From Desulforapulum sp034007745 (GTDB taxonomy: Bacteria; Desulfobacterota; Desulfobacteria; Desulfobacterales; Desulfobacteraceae), in NCBI GenBank assembly GCA_034007745.1, contig JAVEQI010000007.1:1-64000 (forward strand): a stretch of 64,000 nt of DNA. Reading direction: 5' to 3'. The notes under the pieces were generated by a model. It had not been told where the DNA came from. It made no database searches and saw nothing but the letters and a program-made list of their open reading frames with translations. Numbering within the stretch: position 1 is the first letter of the stretch; every line of letters starts with the position of its first letter. Made by a program: the position numbers and the translations under genes. Below, piece by piece: positions 16,581 to 26,036 of the stretch.

Positions 16581-19500
16581 TTAAACGGCAGCATCGATGA
16601 TTTCAAACATCTGCTGATCCAGAAAGTTGTTAACAAAGGAAGCGCTATTGGGACAGACCGAAGCGCAGGCCCCGCAACCCTGGCACAGAACAGGATCTAT
16701 CCTGATTCTATTGGTGTCGGGATCAAGGGTTCTTGCGCCAAAAACGCAGGCCTGAATGCATTGCTCACAAACGCTGCAAAGGCTCAGCTTTATTGCCGCA
16801 GTCACGGCGGAAACCCCAGCCTGACAGGTTGAGACAAGGCGAACCGCCCCCATTGCCGCAGCCCCGGCCGAAGCAATACTCTCCTCCACGTTCCTTGGTC
16901 CGAGGGCGAGACCGCAGGCAAACACCCCGCCTGTCAAGGAATCCACCGGCCGCCACTTGGAGTCTGCCTCGTCAAAAAAGCTGTATTGGTCGACCCCGGC
17001 GTTAAAGAGTTCTGCAAGGGGCTCCAGTTGCCGGGGGACAAGGCCCGTGGCAAGGACGACAAGGTCGGCCCGGATCTCCAGAAACCGGTCGAGGATGGGA
17101 TCAAGGACCTTTACAACGGCATGATCAGACTCAAATGCCACCTCTGGCTTTCCATCAAGGGAGTACTGGATAAAGATCACCCCGAGATCCCTTGCCTCCT
17201 TGTAATAGACTTCGGTAAAGCCCTGGGTCATCATCTCCCGGTAGAGGACATAGATGTCGAGTTCGGGGTTGAGCCGTTTTAACTCAAGGGCGTGCTTGAG
17301 GGAAGAGGCGCAGCAGATCCTGCTGCAATAGGGTCTTGCACCGACCCCTGTCTCCCTTGAATCCACGCACTGGATCATGACCACAGCGTTCATGGTGCCA
17401 GCATCAAGCGTACCTTGTTTAAGGGCCGCTTCAACCTCCCGGTTGGTCATGACTGCCGGGTTTGTGCTATATCCATAGGCCATGGTTCTGACCTCCTCTC
17501 CGCCCGTGGCAAGGATGACTGCCCCGTGGAGAATTTCCCTTAACTCGTCCGGAGCTTTGCTGTCCTTTTTTGAACCATCTGATTCAGCTTGATCCTGATT
17601 TGATTCTTTAGAATTTAATTGAGTCGGACGTATTCTGACCACAGTGGAATATCGACCAGCGCCGCCCCTTGTGTTGTCCACAACTGCATTGGTCAGAACG
17701 GTTATAGCCGGGGTCTTTTCTATACGGTCCAGGGTAATGTTCAGCAACTCCTGGAAATCGTCACCATCGATGTTCCTGTCAAGCCAGGCAAGATTGCCGC
17801 CTAGTTTGGAGGATCTCTCCACCAGAACAGCCTCAAAACCGGCCCTGGCAACCCCAAGGGCCGCAGTCATTCCCCCTATTCCTCCACCCACCACGAGCAC
17901 CCGCGGCACCATGTTTGATGTTCGGATGTTGAGCCTTGCAAGGTGGCGGAGCCTTGCAAGGCCCATCCCCACACTTGCAACCACAGGCTGGTCACCCTCT
18001 ATCCCGACAAACTCGATATAGACCGGATCAAGGGCCAGGGCTTCTGCAATTTCCCACTTCTTCTTGATAAAGAACATTGGATTGCACACAACAACAATCA
18101 ACCGGTTGAATCTTGACCCTTCAAGTGTGTGGACCAGATCGTCCCACCCTACCCTGGTGCAGATTCTCTCCTTTTTTATCACCTGGGACACATGAACATC
18201 CCCCTCAACAAGGGCTGAAATCTGTGGTTCAACGTCCTGCTGATTAGGGCATAGGCAGACGACAACACCTATGTCCGGAAGTTCCCTTGATACGTCCCGG
18301 AAAACAACGGGGGCATTTTCAGCCCCATCCTTTGGCCCGACGCTTGACACGATTGGACTTGCGGACCGGATGACGCCAAGGGCAAGGTTGGCCGCCCAAG
18401 AGGAGTAAATTACAGATTCACCGATCTCCTTTAACCCGGATGCGGAACCCGCTATAAACACACCTGTTTTATTGCCATGGTCCAGGGATTGTTCAAGAAC
18501 TTCTGGGGATAAAAAGCCCCACGGATTCAGGGGAAGTTTAGTTGCAGCGACAAGATCTGCGGTGGCCTTTGAGGGGCGCTGACCAACGGAAAGGACCACC
18601 ATGTCAAAGAGTTCATCCGCTGTTTTGCCGGAATCCTCGGACACGGTGAGCTTTAGACGAACTGGACCTGACTCTGAACCTGGCTCTCCAACAGGGTAAA
18701 CCGAATGGGGCCGGGCCCTTTTCAGAACAACCCCATGCTCTTTTTCAGCCAGGTTCCGGTACTCCTCAAACTCCTTGCCGGAGCAGCGCATGTCCATGAA
18801 ATAAACCACAGTCTCGATGGCGCCCCTGGAAAGCTTCCGCACAAGCACGGCCTCTTTCAGGGCGATCATGCAGCAGATAGACGAACAGACCGGAAAATCC
18901 CTCTGCCTTGAGCCCACGCACTGGATCCAGGCCATGCGACGGGGAACCCTGCCGTCGGAGGGCCTCTTCAACTCGCCTCCAAAGGGGCCGGTCTGGCTCA
19001 ATATCCGTTCAAGCTCCAGATTGGTCACCACATCTTTAAAGATCTTATACCCAAAGGTGTTGTTCCCGATTGTGGGGTCATAGTAGTCAACACCCGTGGC
19101 AAGGATCACGGCACCAACCTCCACTTCGGGAAATCTGCGGTGATCCGGGAGCCCGTCAAGGTAGGCTTCAGTTACAAGGGAGATGATCTTTTCAGGATCA
19201 AAAGGTTTGACCACATAGTCAAGGGCTCCGGTCTGCATTGTCCCGACTGCCGTTTCAACCGTGGCATAGGCAGTCATCATTACTACAGGAAGTTCCGGGA
19301 ACAGCTCTTTTGCCCTTGAAAGCACCTCTGTTCCGTCCATGTCCGGCATTTTAATATCCAGCAGCATCATGGAAAAAGAAGTGGCATCCAGGCGTTCAAG
19401 GGCCTCTTTACCGGAGGCTGCGGTTTCGACCTTGAATCCTTCAAACTCCAGCCAGTCCTTGAGACTTTCCCTTAAAATAAGCTCATCGTCCACCACAAGA

Positions 19501-20075
19501 ACGTAGAACGAATTCTTCTTATCCAGAGGAAGGGTAATAGCGTCAAAGGGGCAGGCCCGTTCGCATTCGCCGCAAAGGGTGCAATGGTCCATGTCGATGG
19601 TGTAGATGTTTGAAACTGCGTGGGGAACCGGCAGATGAATGGCCCGTGTCTGGGACAACCCAAGGTTGAAAGGATCGGCAATTGTGACCGGGCACACCTC
19701 AAAACAGAGGTTGCATCCTGTACAGAGATCTGGATCGACAATTGGAGCCTGGGTTTCAAGGGTTGCCCGCAAATTGCCGGGTTCACCCTCAACCTTTAAA
19801 AGGCGGGTTGCGAGTTTAACCTCAACGTTCTCATGGATCAGTCCTTTTCTCAGGCATCCCTGGAAGGCGCTGTCCCGGTTCGAATTGGGCAGCATCCTGC
19901 ACATGCCGCAGCCGTCGGTGGGAAACTGGTGCTCAAGCTTACCAAGGACGCCTCCCATGTGGGGGGCTGAATCGATCAAGGTCACCCTGCATCCTGCCTC
20001 GGCAAGGTCCAGGGCGGACCTGATTCCGCTGATACCTGCGCCCACAACCAATGCCTGACCCTGTTTTTTATTCAT
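16581..20075 (-). CDS. hdrA: HdrA-like flavoprotein with an inserted CheY-like receiver domain and a second HdrA module
   Basis: A 1164-residue electron-transfer protein. The order is FAD-binding start (VVGAGISGI near 10), two [4Fe-4S] motifs (CTGCNLCFEVCP near 118, CTLCGECERACP near 165), then a complete response-regulator receiver domain at about 190-308. The first flavin domain then resumes, followed by a second FAD module (VLVVGGGIGGM near 725) and two C-terminal [4Fe-4S] motifs. The receiver keeps its acidic pair D196/D197, phospho-acceptor D240, T268 and K290, so it looks phosphorylatable. Ordinary HdrA is about 650 residues and has no receiver. It starts at ATG with AAGGTGATGTT. It probably works with HdrBC, MvhD and the FrhB-like protein; receiver control of electron flow is inference. 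Confidence 0.93.
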   Translation of the reverse strand: MNKKQGQALVVGAGISGIRSALDLAEAGCRVTLIDSAPHMGGVLGKLEHQFPTDGCGMCRMLPNSNRDSAFQGCLRKGLIHENVEVKLATRLLKVEGEPGNLRATLETQAPIVDPDLCTGCNLCFEVCPVTIADPFNLGLSQTRAIHLPVPHAVSNIYTIDMDHCTLCGECERACPFDAITLPLDKKNSFYVLVVDDELILRESLKDWLEFEGFKVETAASGKEALERLDATSFSMMLLDIKMPDMDGTEVLSRAKELFPELPVVMMTAYATVETAVGTMQTGALDYVVKPFDPEKIISLVTEAYLDGLPDHRRFPEVEVGAVILATGVDYYDPTIGNNTFGYKIFKDVVTNLELERILSQTGPFGGELKRPSDGRVPRRMAWIQCVGSRQRDFPVCSSICCMIALKEAVLVRKLSRGAIETVVYFMDMRCSGKEFEEYRNLAEKEHGVVLKRARPHSVYPVGEPGSESGPVRLKLTVSEDSGKTADELFDMVVLSVGQRPSKATADLVAATKLPLNPWGFLSPEVLEQSLDHGNKTGVFIAGSASGLKEIGESVIYSSWAANLALGVIRSASPIVSSVGPKDGAENAPVVFRDVSRELPDIGVVVCLCPNQQDVEPQISALVEGDVHVSQVIKKERICTRVGWDDLVHTLEGSRFNRLIVVVCNPMFFIKKKWEIAEALALDPVYIEFVGIEGDQPVVASVGMGLARLRHLARLNIRTSNMVPRVLVVGGGIGGMTAALGVARAGFEAVLVERSSKLGGNLAWLDRNIDGDDFQELLNITLDRIEKTPAITVLTNAVVDNTRGGAGRYSTVVRIRPTQLNSKESNQDQAESDGSKKDSKAPDELREILHGAVILATGGEEVRTMAYGYSTNPAVMTNREVEAALKQGTLDAGTMNAVVMIQCVDSRETGVGARPYCSRICCASSLKHALELKRLNPELDIYVLYREMMTQGFTEVYYKEARDLGVIFIQYSLDGKPEVAFESDHAVVKVLDPILDRFLEIRADLVVLATGLVPRQLEPLAELFNAGVDQYSFFDEADSKWRPVDSLTGGVFACGLALGPRNVEESIASAGAAAMGAVRLVSTCQAGVSAVTAAIKLSLCSVCEQCIQACVFGARTLDPDTNRIRIDPVLCQGCGACASVCPNSASFVNNFLDQQMFEIIDAAV

Positions 20076-20104
20076 AACATCACCTTATTTTTTTATATGA
20101 AACA

Positions 20105-20152
20105 CAGCTTTTAGCGATTAGCTCTTAGCTCTTAGCTAACAGCTAACAGCTA
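20105..20152. repeat. Heptamer repeat A, copy 3
   Basis: Seven-nt units TTTTAGC, GATTAGC, TCTTAGC (twice), then TAACAGC (twice). It lies inside the Hdr operon, 10 nt past the stop of the FrhB-like gene and 30 nt before hdrA. It may form a hairpin between the TCTTAGC and TAACAGC halves. Confidence 0.85.
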
Positions 20153-20161
20153 TGTGAAAAA

Positions 20162-21313
20162 TCATATGCCGGTTACATCCTGGAATTCATTTTCAAAAAA
20201 TATTGACAGGGGAAAGGGCTCGTCAAGGTCTTTCCCTGCTCCATATTCAAACCCCTTCTGTGCCTCTTTCCCAACCGATACAAAGAGTTCTGCAAGGGGG
20301 ATGTCGTTGGGGCAGGCATTCGAACACTGGCCGCACCCCACACAGGAGAGCCCCATGTGTATCATTCTCGTCACATGGAAAAACACCGTGTCCATGGGCA
20401 TGCGGAGAGACCCCTTGTTCTTTGCCCAGGTGGCGTATTGAAAGGGCTCGTAATCAAACACATCCGTGTTGAACACACATTCCCGGCAGAAACAGACGGG
20501 ACAGGCCACCCGGCAGTTGTAACAGTTCACGCAGACCGAAAGGTAGGATCCGAGCTTTTCCAGGGTTGCGGTTTTGGATTTAAGAACCTCAAACACCTTT
20601 TTTCCCGCATCCTTCCTTTGGTCAAGCACCGCTTTGATGCTCTCATCCCGGGTTTCGGGAAGGGATTTTACAGAAGAGGTCCGGCCCATGAGGAGTTCCC
20701 TTCCCCTGTCGGTTGTGGCGAAAAGCCCCAGGGTGTCGGCCGGCTGATCAACAAGGGTGATGCAGATGTCGGCGTTTTCGGGAAAGGGTGAAGTGCAGAT
20801 CGAACATGCGGTTGTCAGGGATATTTCATTTTTGTCCTGATCTTGATCTTGATCGTGATATTGAAATCCCGATTCAAGCCGTTTTTTCAGAAAACCCAGG
20901 GTGTGGCCCTCCTGCCTGTCAGGCAGGCGGTTGAAAACTTTATTTGAATAGGCCCCTGGGCAGTCAAACGAGATGGTAATCAAATAGTCCATCCTGGCCT
21001 GCTTGATCTTGACAAGCTCTACCAGGGCCCTTAGTTCACAGGGCCGTAACACCACGGCCATGGTCTTATCACCCGGGCGTTTGGTAAGATTTGAGACAAG
21101 CTTTGCCCCGTTAAGGGGGAAACAAGGGGCAAAGGGATCGGCCATGGCAAGGACGGCTGGATCTGAAACCAGGGTCGGCATAATGGTATGGGTGGTTTCG
21201 TTCTGAACCGGAACCAGAATTGAACCTATATTGTCCGTTTCAAACAGAGAACCCAAAAAGTTCCTGAGGGCTTCCAGGCGGTCGGCTCCTTTAATTTCAT
21301 AGGTCTCTTCCAT
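20162..21313 (-). CDS. FrhB/FdhB-like iron-sulfur flavoprotein of the Hdr complex
   Basis: A 383-residue protein related to the beta subunits of F420-reducing hydrogenase and formate dehydrogenase. The N-terminal half carries the flavin/cofactor domain (VVLRPCELRAL near 88). Cysteine motifs follow: CSICTSPFP near 180, CVNCYNCRVACPVCFCREC near 277, and CVGCGQCSNACP near 335. Such subunits connect an electron donor (NAD(P)H, F420 or ferredoxin) to HdrA. A DQDQDQDK low-complexity run near residue 160 is encoded by a GATCAA-type microsatellite. It lies 11 nt after mvhD in the operon. The electron donor is not determinable here. Confidence 0.82.
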   Translation of the reverse strand: MEETYEIKGADRLEALRNFLGSLFETDNIGSILVPVQNETTHTIMPTLVSDPAVLAMADPFAPCFPLNGAKLVSNLTKRPGDKTMAVVLRPCELRALVELVKIKQARMDYLITISFDCPGAYSNKVFNRLPDRQEGHTLGFLKKRLESGFQYHDQDQDQDKNEISLTTACSICTSPFPENADICITLVDQPADTLGLFATTDRGRELLMGRTSSVKSLPETRDESIKAVLDQRKDAGKKVFEVLKSKTATLEKLGSYLSVCVNCYNCRVACPVCFCRECVFNTDVFDYEPFQYATWAKNKGSLRMPMDTVFFHVTRMIHMGLSCVGCGQCSNACPNDIPLAELFVSVGKEAQKGFEYGAGKDLDEPFPLSIFFENEFQDVTGI

Positions 21314-21324
21314 TCATTTTCCCC

Positions 21325-21801
21325 CTAAATAACCTGTTTCATGTCGGTAATGGCCGGCCCCATCTTTTTTAACTCGGCCACCATGGATTTAATAGTTCTG
21401 GCAAACTGAATACCGTCGCTTGCCCCGATCCAGGTGAGCCTCAGCCTCTCACGGCTAATGCCGAAACGCTCCAGGATGCCGTGGATTAAATGAATCCTGC
21501 GTCTCGCCTTGTAGTTGCCGTTGATGTAATGGCAGTCTCCGGGATGGCATCCGCTCACAAGAACCGCATCAGCCCCGGAGAGAAAGGCCTTAAGCACATA
21601 TTTAGGGTCCACCATGCCCGTGCACATCACCTTTATGAGCCTCACATTGGGTGGGTATTTCTGCCGGCTTGTCCCGGCAAGATCCGCCGCCGTATAGGTA
21701 CACCAGTTGCAGACAAAGGCTATTATCGTTGGTTCAAAATCTGCTGGTATACTCCCTGATTTATGATCGGCTGCAATGGTAATGGGTTCAATGTCTGCCA
21801 T
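21325..21801 (-). CDS. mvhD: MvhD-like hydrogenase/Hdr iron-sulfur subunit delta
   Basis: A 158-residue [2Fe-2S] protein of the MvhD family, which wires a hydrogenase or dehydrogenase to HdrA. The five family cysteines are present: CNWCTYTAADLAG near residue 32, VMCTGMVD near 60, and SGCHPGDCHY near 80. No hydrogenase genes accompany it here, so electrons probably come from the GltD-type or FrhB-like partners. It lies 81 nt downstream of the HdrA-GltD gene and 11 nt upstream of the FrhB-like gene. Confidence 0.93.
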   Translation of the reverse strand: MADIEPITIAADHKSGSIPADFEPTIIAFVCNWCTYTAADLAGTSRQKYPPNVRLIKVMCTGMVDPKYVLKAFLSGADAVLVSGCHPGDCHYINGNYKARRRIHLIHGILERFGISRERLRLTWIGASDGIQFARTIKSMVAELKKMGPAITDMKQVI

Positions 21802-21879
21802 CCCTTTTCTCCTTCTTTTTTTATATTAAACTCACTCCGAAGCATCACAATTAGCGTAGTTTCAACATTCGTTGTGGCC

Positions 21880-21905
21880 GCCCTACTCCCTACTCACTAC
21901 TGCTA
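21880..21905. repeat. Heptamer repeat B, copy 1, encoding the C-terminus of HdrA-GltD
   Basis: CCTACTC/CCTACTC/ACTACTG-type units. On the minus strand the array reads AGTAGTGAGTAGGGAGTAG and supplies the last residues and TAG stop of the HdrA-GltD gene. Related arrays occur at 39826 and 60022. Confidence 0.65.
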
Positions 21906-24900
21906 TACTGTCCATAACCCCCGAAAGCTCCGCAAAAAGCTGTTTTTCATTAAAATGCCTAACCTGGGCAGCCCCGCTCGGGCAGAAACCTGAGCATGAT
22001 CCGCATCCCTTACAAAGCGCCTCATTGACCACGGAAACTCCCCGTAGCTCATCAAAGGAGATGGCAGTGTAAGGGCAAAGCCCAATACAGGTCTTGCACC
22101 CGGCACAGATATCAGGATCGATGAACGACACGGTGGAGGGAACAATGACCTCCCCCCGGGAGGCAAGCATCAACGCCTTCCCCGCAGCACCTGAGGCCTG
22201 GGCCACGGTATCTGGAATATCCTTTGGCCCCTGGCAGGTCCCTGCGATGAACACCCCGTCCGTAGCAGTATTCAGGGGTCCAAGCTTTGGATGCTCCTCG
22301 AGGAAAAATCCGTCCGCTCCCTGATTGATGCCAAGAATTCTTCCGATATCCCTTGCGTCCTTTCTTGCCTCCATGGCCGTGCACAAGACTACCATGTCCA
22401 CGGGAATCCTTATTTTTTCACCCAGGAGCGTATCTTCGCTGATGATCACGAGCTTTCCCTGTTCCCCCGGCCTTTCTGCCCTGTCCGTGATTTCGGCAAC
22501 CTTACCCCTTATAAATACGGTACCCTCACTCTGGCACTTGGTGTAAAACTCCTCATATCCCTTTCCAAAGCAGCGCATATCAATGTAGAAATTGTAAACA
22601 AGGGCGTCGGCACCGACCTTTTCATGGACAAGATGGCCATATTTCAAGGCATACATGCAGCACACCCTTGAGCAGTATTCGTGAAAGTTCACATCCCTGC
22701 TGCCGACGCAGTGGACAATGGCGACGCTCCTGGGTTTTCTGGTCAGTTTACCGCCTGCGTCCCGGATAAAAATCTCGCCCCCAGTGGGACCTGTTGCATT
22801 GCTGAGGCGCTCAAACTCAATGCTTGTAAACACGTTGGGATACCGACCGTAGCCGTACTGCTTCATGGGGGTGGGGTCCTGGGGGTCAAAACCCGTTGCC
22901 GTGATGATGCTCCCCACCTTGACCTCGACGATTTCGTCTTCCATTCCATGGTCAACGGCCTTTGGCTCACAGGCATCAACGCAGAGTTTACACTCACAGC
23001 ACCCGCCGCAGTTGATACAGCGCTGGGCCTCCATAGTCGCGGCCTCCCTTGTAAATCCCGGGTCAACCTCGTCAAAGTTGTTTTTCCTTGTTTCAGGGTC
23101 AAGGAAAAGGGGCGTCTGCCTTGGAAAAGGGGCGGGGTTTTTCGGCATAGGCGCATAATCCTTTGCCCGCTCTTCCAGGGATGTCCCGTCTTTTTCGCGG
23201 GTTGCTTTACTCCCAGCGTTCCCCCCATTCAAGTCTCTCCCGACTTTTACACCCTCCCCGGCCCCTTCGCCCCTTGGGGATTTACCCTTTTCCGACTCAA
23301 CAACCAAGGTTCGCTCCCGGTCAAGGTAACGGGTCATGGCGGCGACCACCCGGTGGCCTGCGGCAACCGCCTCGATAACGGTGGCAGGTCCGGTAACGGC
23401 GTCTCCTGCTGCAAACACCCCGGGAACAGCGGTCTCCATGGTCGAAGGGTCCACCAGGATCGTTCCCCAGGAAGTGAGTTCAAACCCCTCGTCAATGGCG
23501 TCAAGCTCAAGACGCTGGCCAATGGCCGGAATCAGGGTATCGCAATTCAGGGTAAAAAGGCTGTTTTCAACGGGAATCGGCCGCCTTCGTCCGCTCTTAT
23601 CCGGAGGTCCAAGTTCGTTTTTTATGCACTCGACCCCGGTTATACCACCATCCTCTGCTATCACGCCCACAGGCCCTGCAAGGACAACAAACTCAACACC
23701 CTCTTCCTTTGCCCCCTGGACCTCATCCTCGTCCGCCGGCATCTCCATCTCGGATCTTCGATAGAGAACCGTCACCTTTTGCGCACCCATGCGAACCGCC
23801 ACCCTGGCGGCATCCATGGCCACGTTTCCGCCGCCAACCACCACCACCTGTCGACCGATGGCCGTATCTTCGCCCTGGTTGACGGCCCTTAGAAATCGAA
23901 CCGCATCCACCACACCCAGAGCATCTTCATTGGCAATGCCGAGGCCCACCGGTCCGTGCGTCCCAAGGCCGAGGAACACTGCGTCAAACCCGTCCTCGTT
24001 CAAGCTTTTCAGGGTATAATCCCGTCCAAGGGCGGCATTGGTTTTAAGTTCTACACCCGTTTTAAGGATATGGTCGATCTCCTGGTCAAGGATAGACGGG
24101 GGCAGACGATAGTCTGGAATTCCCCACCTCAACATGCCGCCGGGTCGTTCAAGGGCTTCAAAAATGGTCACCTTAAAGCCTTTTTGCCTGAGATAGTATG
24201 CAACTGTGAGCCCGGCAGGCCCGGAGCCTACCACGGCGATCTTCTGATCTCGCTCCTCTTCGATTAAAAATGGAACCTTATCAAGATCTCCAAGATCGGC
24301 CGCGATTCTTTTTAGATCCCGGATGCTGATAGGCGTATCTATAAGTGCCCTTCTGCACTCATTTTCACAGGGATGGGGACATACACGGCCAAGCACCCCT
24401 GGTAAGGGCAGACGCTCCATGATGATGTTAAGGGCCTGCTGAAAATTACCGGTCTTGACCATCTGTACATACCCCTGAACATTGGTGCCGGCAGGACAGG
24501 CGATCCTGCACGGGGGTGTAGCATACTTATCAATGGCAAAGGTGATGGGAACAGCCTGGGGAAACGATCGATAGATGGCCTTTCGTTTGAGGAGCCCAAC
24601 GTCCCAGGGACTATCCATTTCCACAGGGCAGACCGATGAGCATTCGGAACAGCCTGTACATTTGTGGTTCACATACCTTGCCCGTTTTCTGATCTTCACC
24701 GTGTAGTTGCCGATATAGCCTGCCACCTCTTCAACCTCACTAAGCGTCATGAGCACAACGTTGGAATTCTGGGCTGTTTCGACCATCTTGGGCGTTCCAA
24801 TGCAGGCCGCACAGTCAAGGGTGGGAAAGGTCTTGTCAAACTGAAGCATGTGGCCGCCTATGGTCGTGTCTTTTTCCACGAGATAGGCCGTAAGTCCGGC

Positions 24901-25386
24901 GTTTCCGATGTCGATGGCCGCCTGCATTCCTGCGATGCCGCCCCCCACGATGAGCACGTTGGGATTGATGGTAACGGTTCTTGAATCAAGGCTCTCATGG
25001 AAGTTGACACGGTTAAGGGCTGCGGCGCTCAGGGTCTTTGCCTTGAGTGTTGCACTGTCCCTGTCGTCGGTCACCCAGGAGACCTGTTCTCTGACAGACG
25101 CCATCTGGAAGTTGTAGGGGTTTAAACCGGCCCTCTGGCAGGCGCTCTGGAAGGTTCGTTCATGGAGCCTTGGCGAGCAGGATGCAACGACCACCCTGTT
25201 GAGCCCATACTCTTTGATATCCCGTTCGATGATCTCCTGGCCCGGGTCCGAGCACATGAACTTATAGTCCCTTGACACCACCACATTCTTGATTGAACGG
25301 GCATACTCGGCAACCTCCTCGACCCGTACCATTCCGGCAATGTTTATTCCGCAGTGACACACGTAAAAACCGATTCTTACGGCCAT
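21883..25386 (-). CDS. hdrA: HdrA with an inserted GltD/NfnB-like NAD(P)H oxidoreductase module
   Basis: A 1167-residue flavoprotein. It opens with the HdrA CHCG motif (near 10) and a Rossmann FAD site (VLIVGGGIAGM near 144), with CTGCSECSSVCP near 243. From about 290 to 725 it carries a glutamate-synthase small-subunit-like domain: CPAGTNV and CPHPCENECRR cluster ligands, an FAD site near 383, and an NAD(P)H site (VVVVGGGNVAMDAARV). HdrA then resumes, with CINCGGCCECKLC and two terminal [4Fe-4S] motifs. This gives the complex its own NAD(P)H site, suited to flavin-based bifurcation or confurcation (inference). I chose the ATG at 25386 (GGGAGGATAGA), one nt after the receiver gene, over an upstream start inside that gene. 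The C-terminus lies in repeat B. Confidence 0.92.
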   Translation of the reverse strand: MAVRIGFYVCHCGINIAGMVRVEEVAEYARSIKNVVVSRDYKFMCSDPGQEIIERDIKEYGLNRVVVASCSPRLHERTFQSACQRAGLNPYNFQMASVREQVSWVTDDRDSATLKAKTLSAAALNRVNFHESLDSRTVTINPNVLIVGGGIAGMQAAIDIGNAGLTAYLVEKDTTIGGHMLQFDKTFPTLDCAACIGTPKMVETAQNSNVVLMTLSEVEEVAGYIGNYTVKIRKRARYVNHKCTGCSECSSVCPVEMDSPWDVGLLKRKAIYRSFPQAVPITFAIDKYATPPCRIACPAGTNVQGYVQMVKTGNFQQALNIIMERLPLPGVLGRVCPHPCENECRRALIDTPISIRDLKRIAADLGDLDKVPFLIEEERDQKIAVVGSGPAGLTVAYYLRQKGFKVTIFEALERPGGMLRWGIPDYRLPPSILDQEIDHILKTGVELKTNAALGRDYTLKSLNEDGFDAVFLGLGTHGPVGLGIANEDALGVVDAVRFLRAVNQGEDTAIGRQVVVVGGGNVAMDAARVAVRMGAQKVTVLYRRSEMEMPADEDEVQGAKEEGVEFVVLAGPVGVIAEDGGITGVECIKNELGPPDKSGRRRPIPVENSLFTLNCDTLIPAIGQRLELDAIDEGFELTSWGTILVDPSTMETAVPGVFAAGDAVTGPATVIEAVAAGHRVVAAMTRYLDRERTLVVESEKGKSPRGEGAGEGVKVGRDLNGGNAGSKATREKDGTSLEERAKDYAPMPKNPAPFPRQTPLFLDPETRKNNFDEVDPGFTREAATMEAQRCINCGGCCECKLCVDACEPKAVDHGMEDEIVEVKVGSIITATGFDPQDPTPMKQYGYGRYPNVFTSIEFERLSNATGPTGGEIFIRDAGGKLTRKPRSVAIVHCVGSRDVNFHEYCSRVCCMYALKYGHLVHEKVGADALVYNFYIDMRCFGKGYEEFYTKCQSEGTVFIRGKVAEITDRAERPGEQGKLVIISEDTLLGEKIRIPVDMVVLCTAMEARKDARDIGRILGINQGADGFFLEEHPKLGPLNTATDGVFIAGTCQGPKDIPDTVAQASGAAGKALMLASRGEVIVPSTVSFIDPDICAGCKTCIGLCPYTAISFDELRGVSVVNEALCKGCGSCSGFCPSGAAQVRHFNEKQLFAELSGVMDSIAVVSRE

Positions 25387-25387
25387 T

Positions 25388-25822
25388 CTATCCTCCCATC
25401 TCCATTGTGTCTGTGCTACCGTTTCCCGGACCCCGTGTCTGTGCCCGACTGCCGACCAGGACGTTGATCCTTTCAAGAAGCTCGTCCTCCTGAAGGGGTT
25501 TTTCTATAAAGGGGAGCCCTGAGGCCTGTTTGAGTCCATTGTGGGCATGGATAAGTCTGTTGCGAAAAAAAAGAGAGCCCAGGGGAACCGGAGAGATAAA
25601 TATTATCGGCAGCTTGGGATCACAGCCGCAAAAGGAGAGCGCACCCTCGTCGGGTAAAAGGGCATCCACGATCATCAGATCCGGACAGCAAGCCTCACGC
25701 TTGCTTCTGCCCTCTTCCACACCTTCTGCACAGTGAACCACAAACCCGCGGTTGGTCAAAAGTGTGCGTAAAAAGGCCCTGGTTTCCGGTTCCTGGTCCA
25801 CAATAAGAATGGAACATGCCAT
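25388..25822 (-). CDS. Stand-alone response-regulator receiver protein
   Basis: A 144-residue single receiver domain with no output domain. Phospho-acceptor D53 sits in LMIVDALLPDEG and the switch Lys in FIEKPLQ near 110. The usual second acidic residue at the N-terminus is replaced: ILIVDQEPE reads Asp-Gln rather than Asp-Asp. A Cys-rich patch (EACCPD) and a Gly/Ser tail are unusual. It is the first gene of the Hdr operon, about 18 nt downstream of the predicted start site of the sigma-54 promoter, with AAGGAGACA before the ATG. It may compete for phosphate with, or signal alongside, the receiver inside HdrA. No histidine kinase is nearby. Confidence 0.88.
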   Translation of the reverse strand: MACSILIVDQEPETRAFLRTLLTNRGFVVHCAEGVEEGRSKREACCPDLMIVDALLPDEGALSFCGCDPKLPIIFISPVPLGSLFFRNRLIHAHNGLKQASGLPFIEKPLQEDELLERINVLVGSRAQTRGPGNGSTDTMEMGG

Positions 25823-25851
25823 GGCATTGTCTCCTTTTAAAAAAGTATAAC

Positions 25852-25867
25852 AGCAAGATGCATGCCA
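25852..25867 (-). promoter_or_regulatory. Predicted sigma-54 (-24/-12) promoter of the Hdr operon
   Basis: On the minus strand the sequence is TGGCAT-N5-TTGCT, with GG and GC exactly ten bases apart as RpoN requires. The start site would fall near 25840, and the first gene begins at 25822. A sigma-54 activator gene lies directly upstream (26110-27831). Confidence 0.78.
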
Positions 25868-26036
25868 GAACTGTGCAATTGGCGATAAACCAACTGAAGC
25901 ACCTTGTTATAAGCCTGTCTCGGGTCATGAGTGCTTTGAAAACGGATCACGAAATGAATCTGAATCAGGAGATATTGAAACATTTTTGCAACACAGAAAA
26001 AAACAAACCTGCCAGATACCTACCTGCTGGAAAAAA

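Noticed and set aside
22681..23892. 403-codon plus-strand frame within the HdrA-GltD gene
   Set aside because: A long open shadow caused by GC-rich codon use on the opposite strand; the minus-strand protein has clear cofactor motifs throughout.
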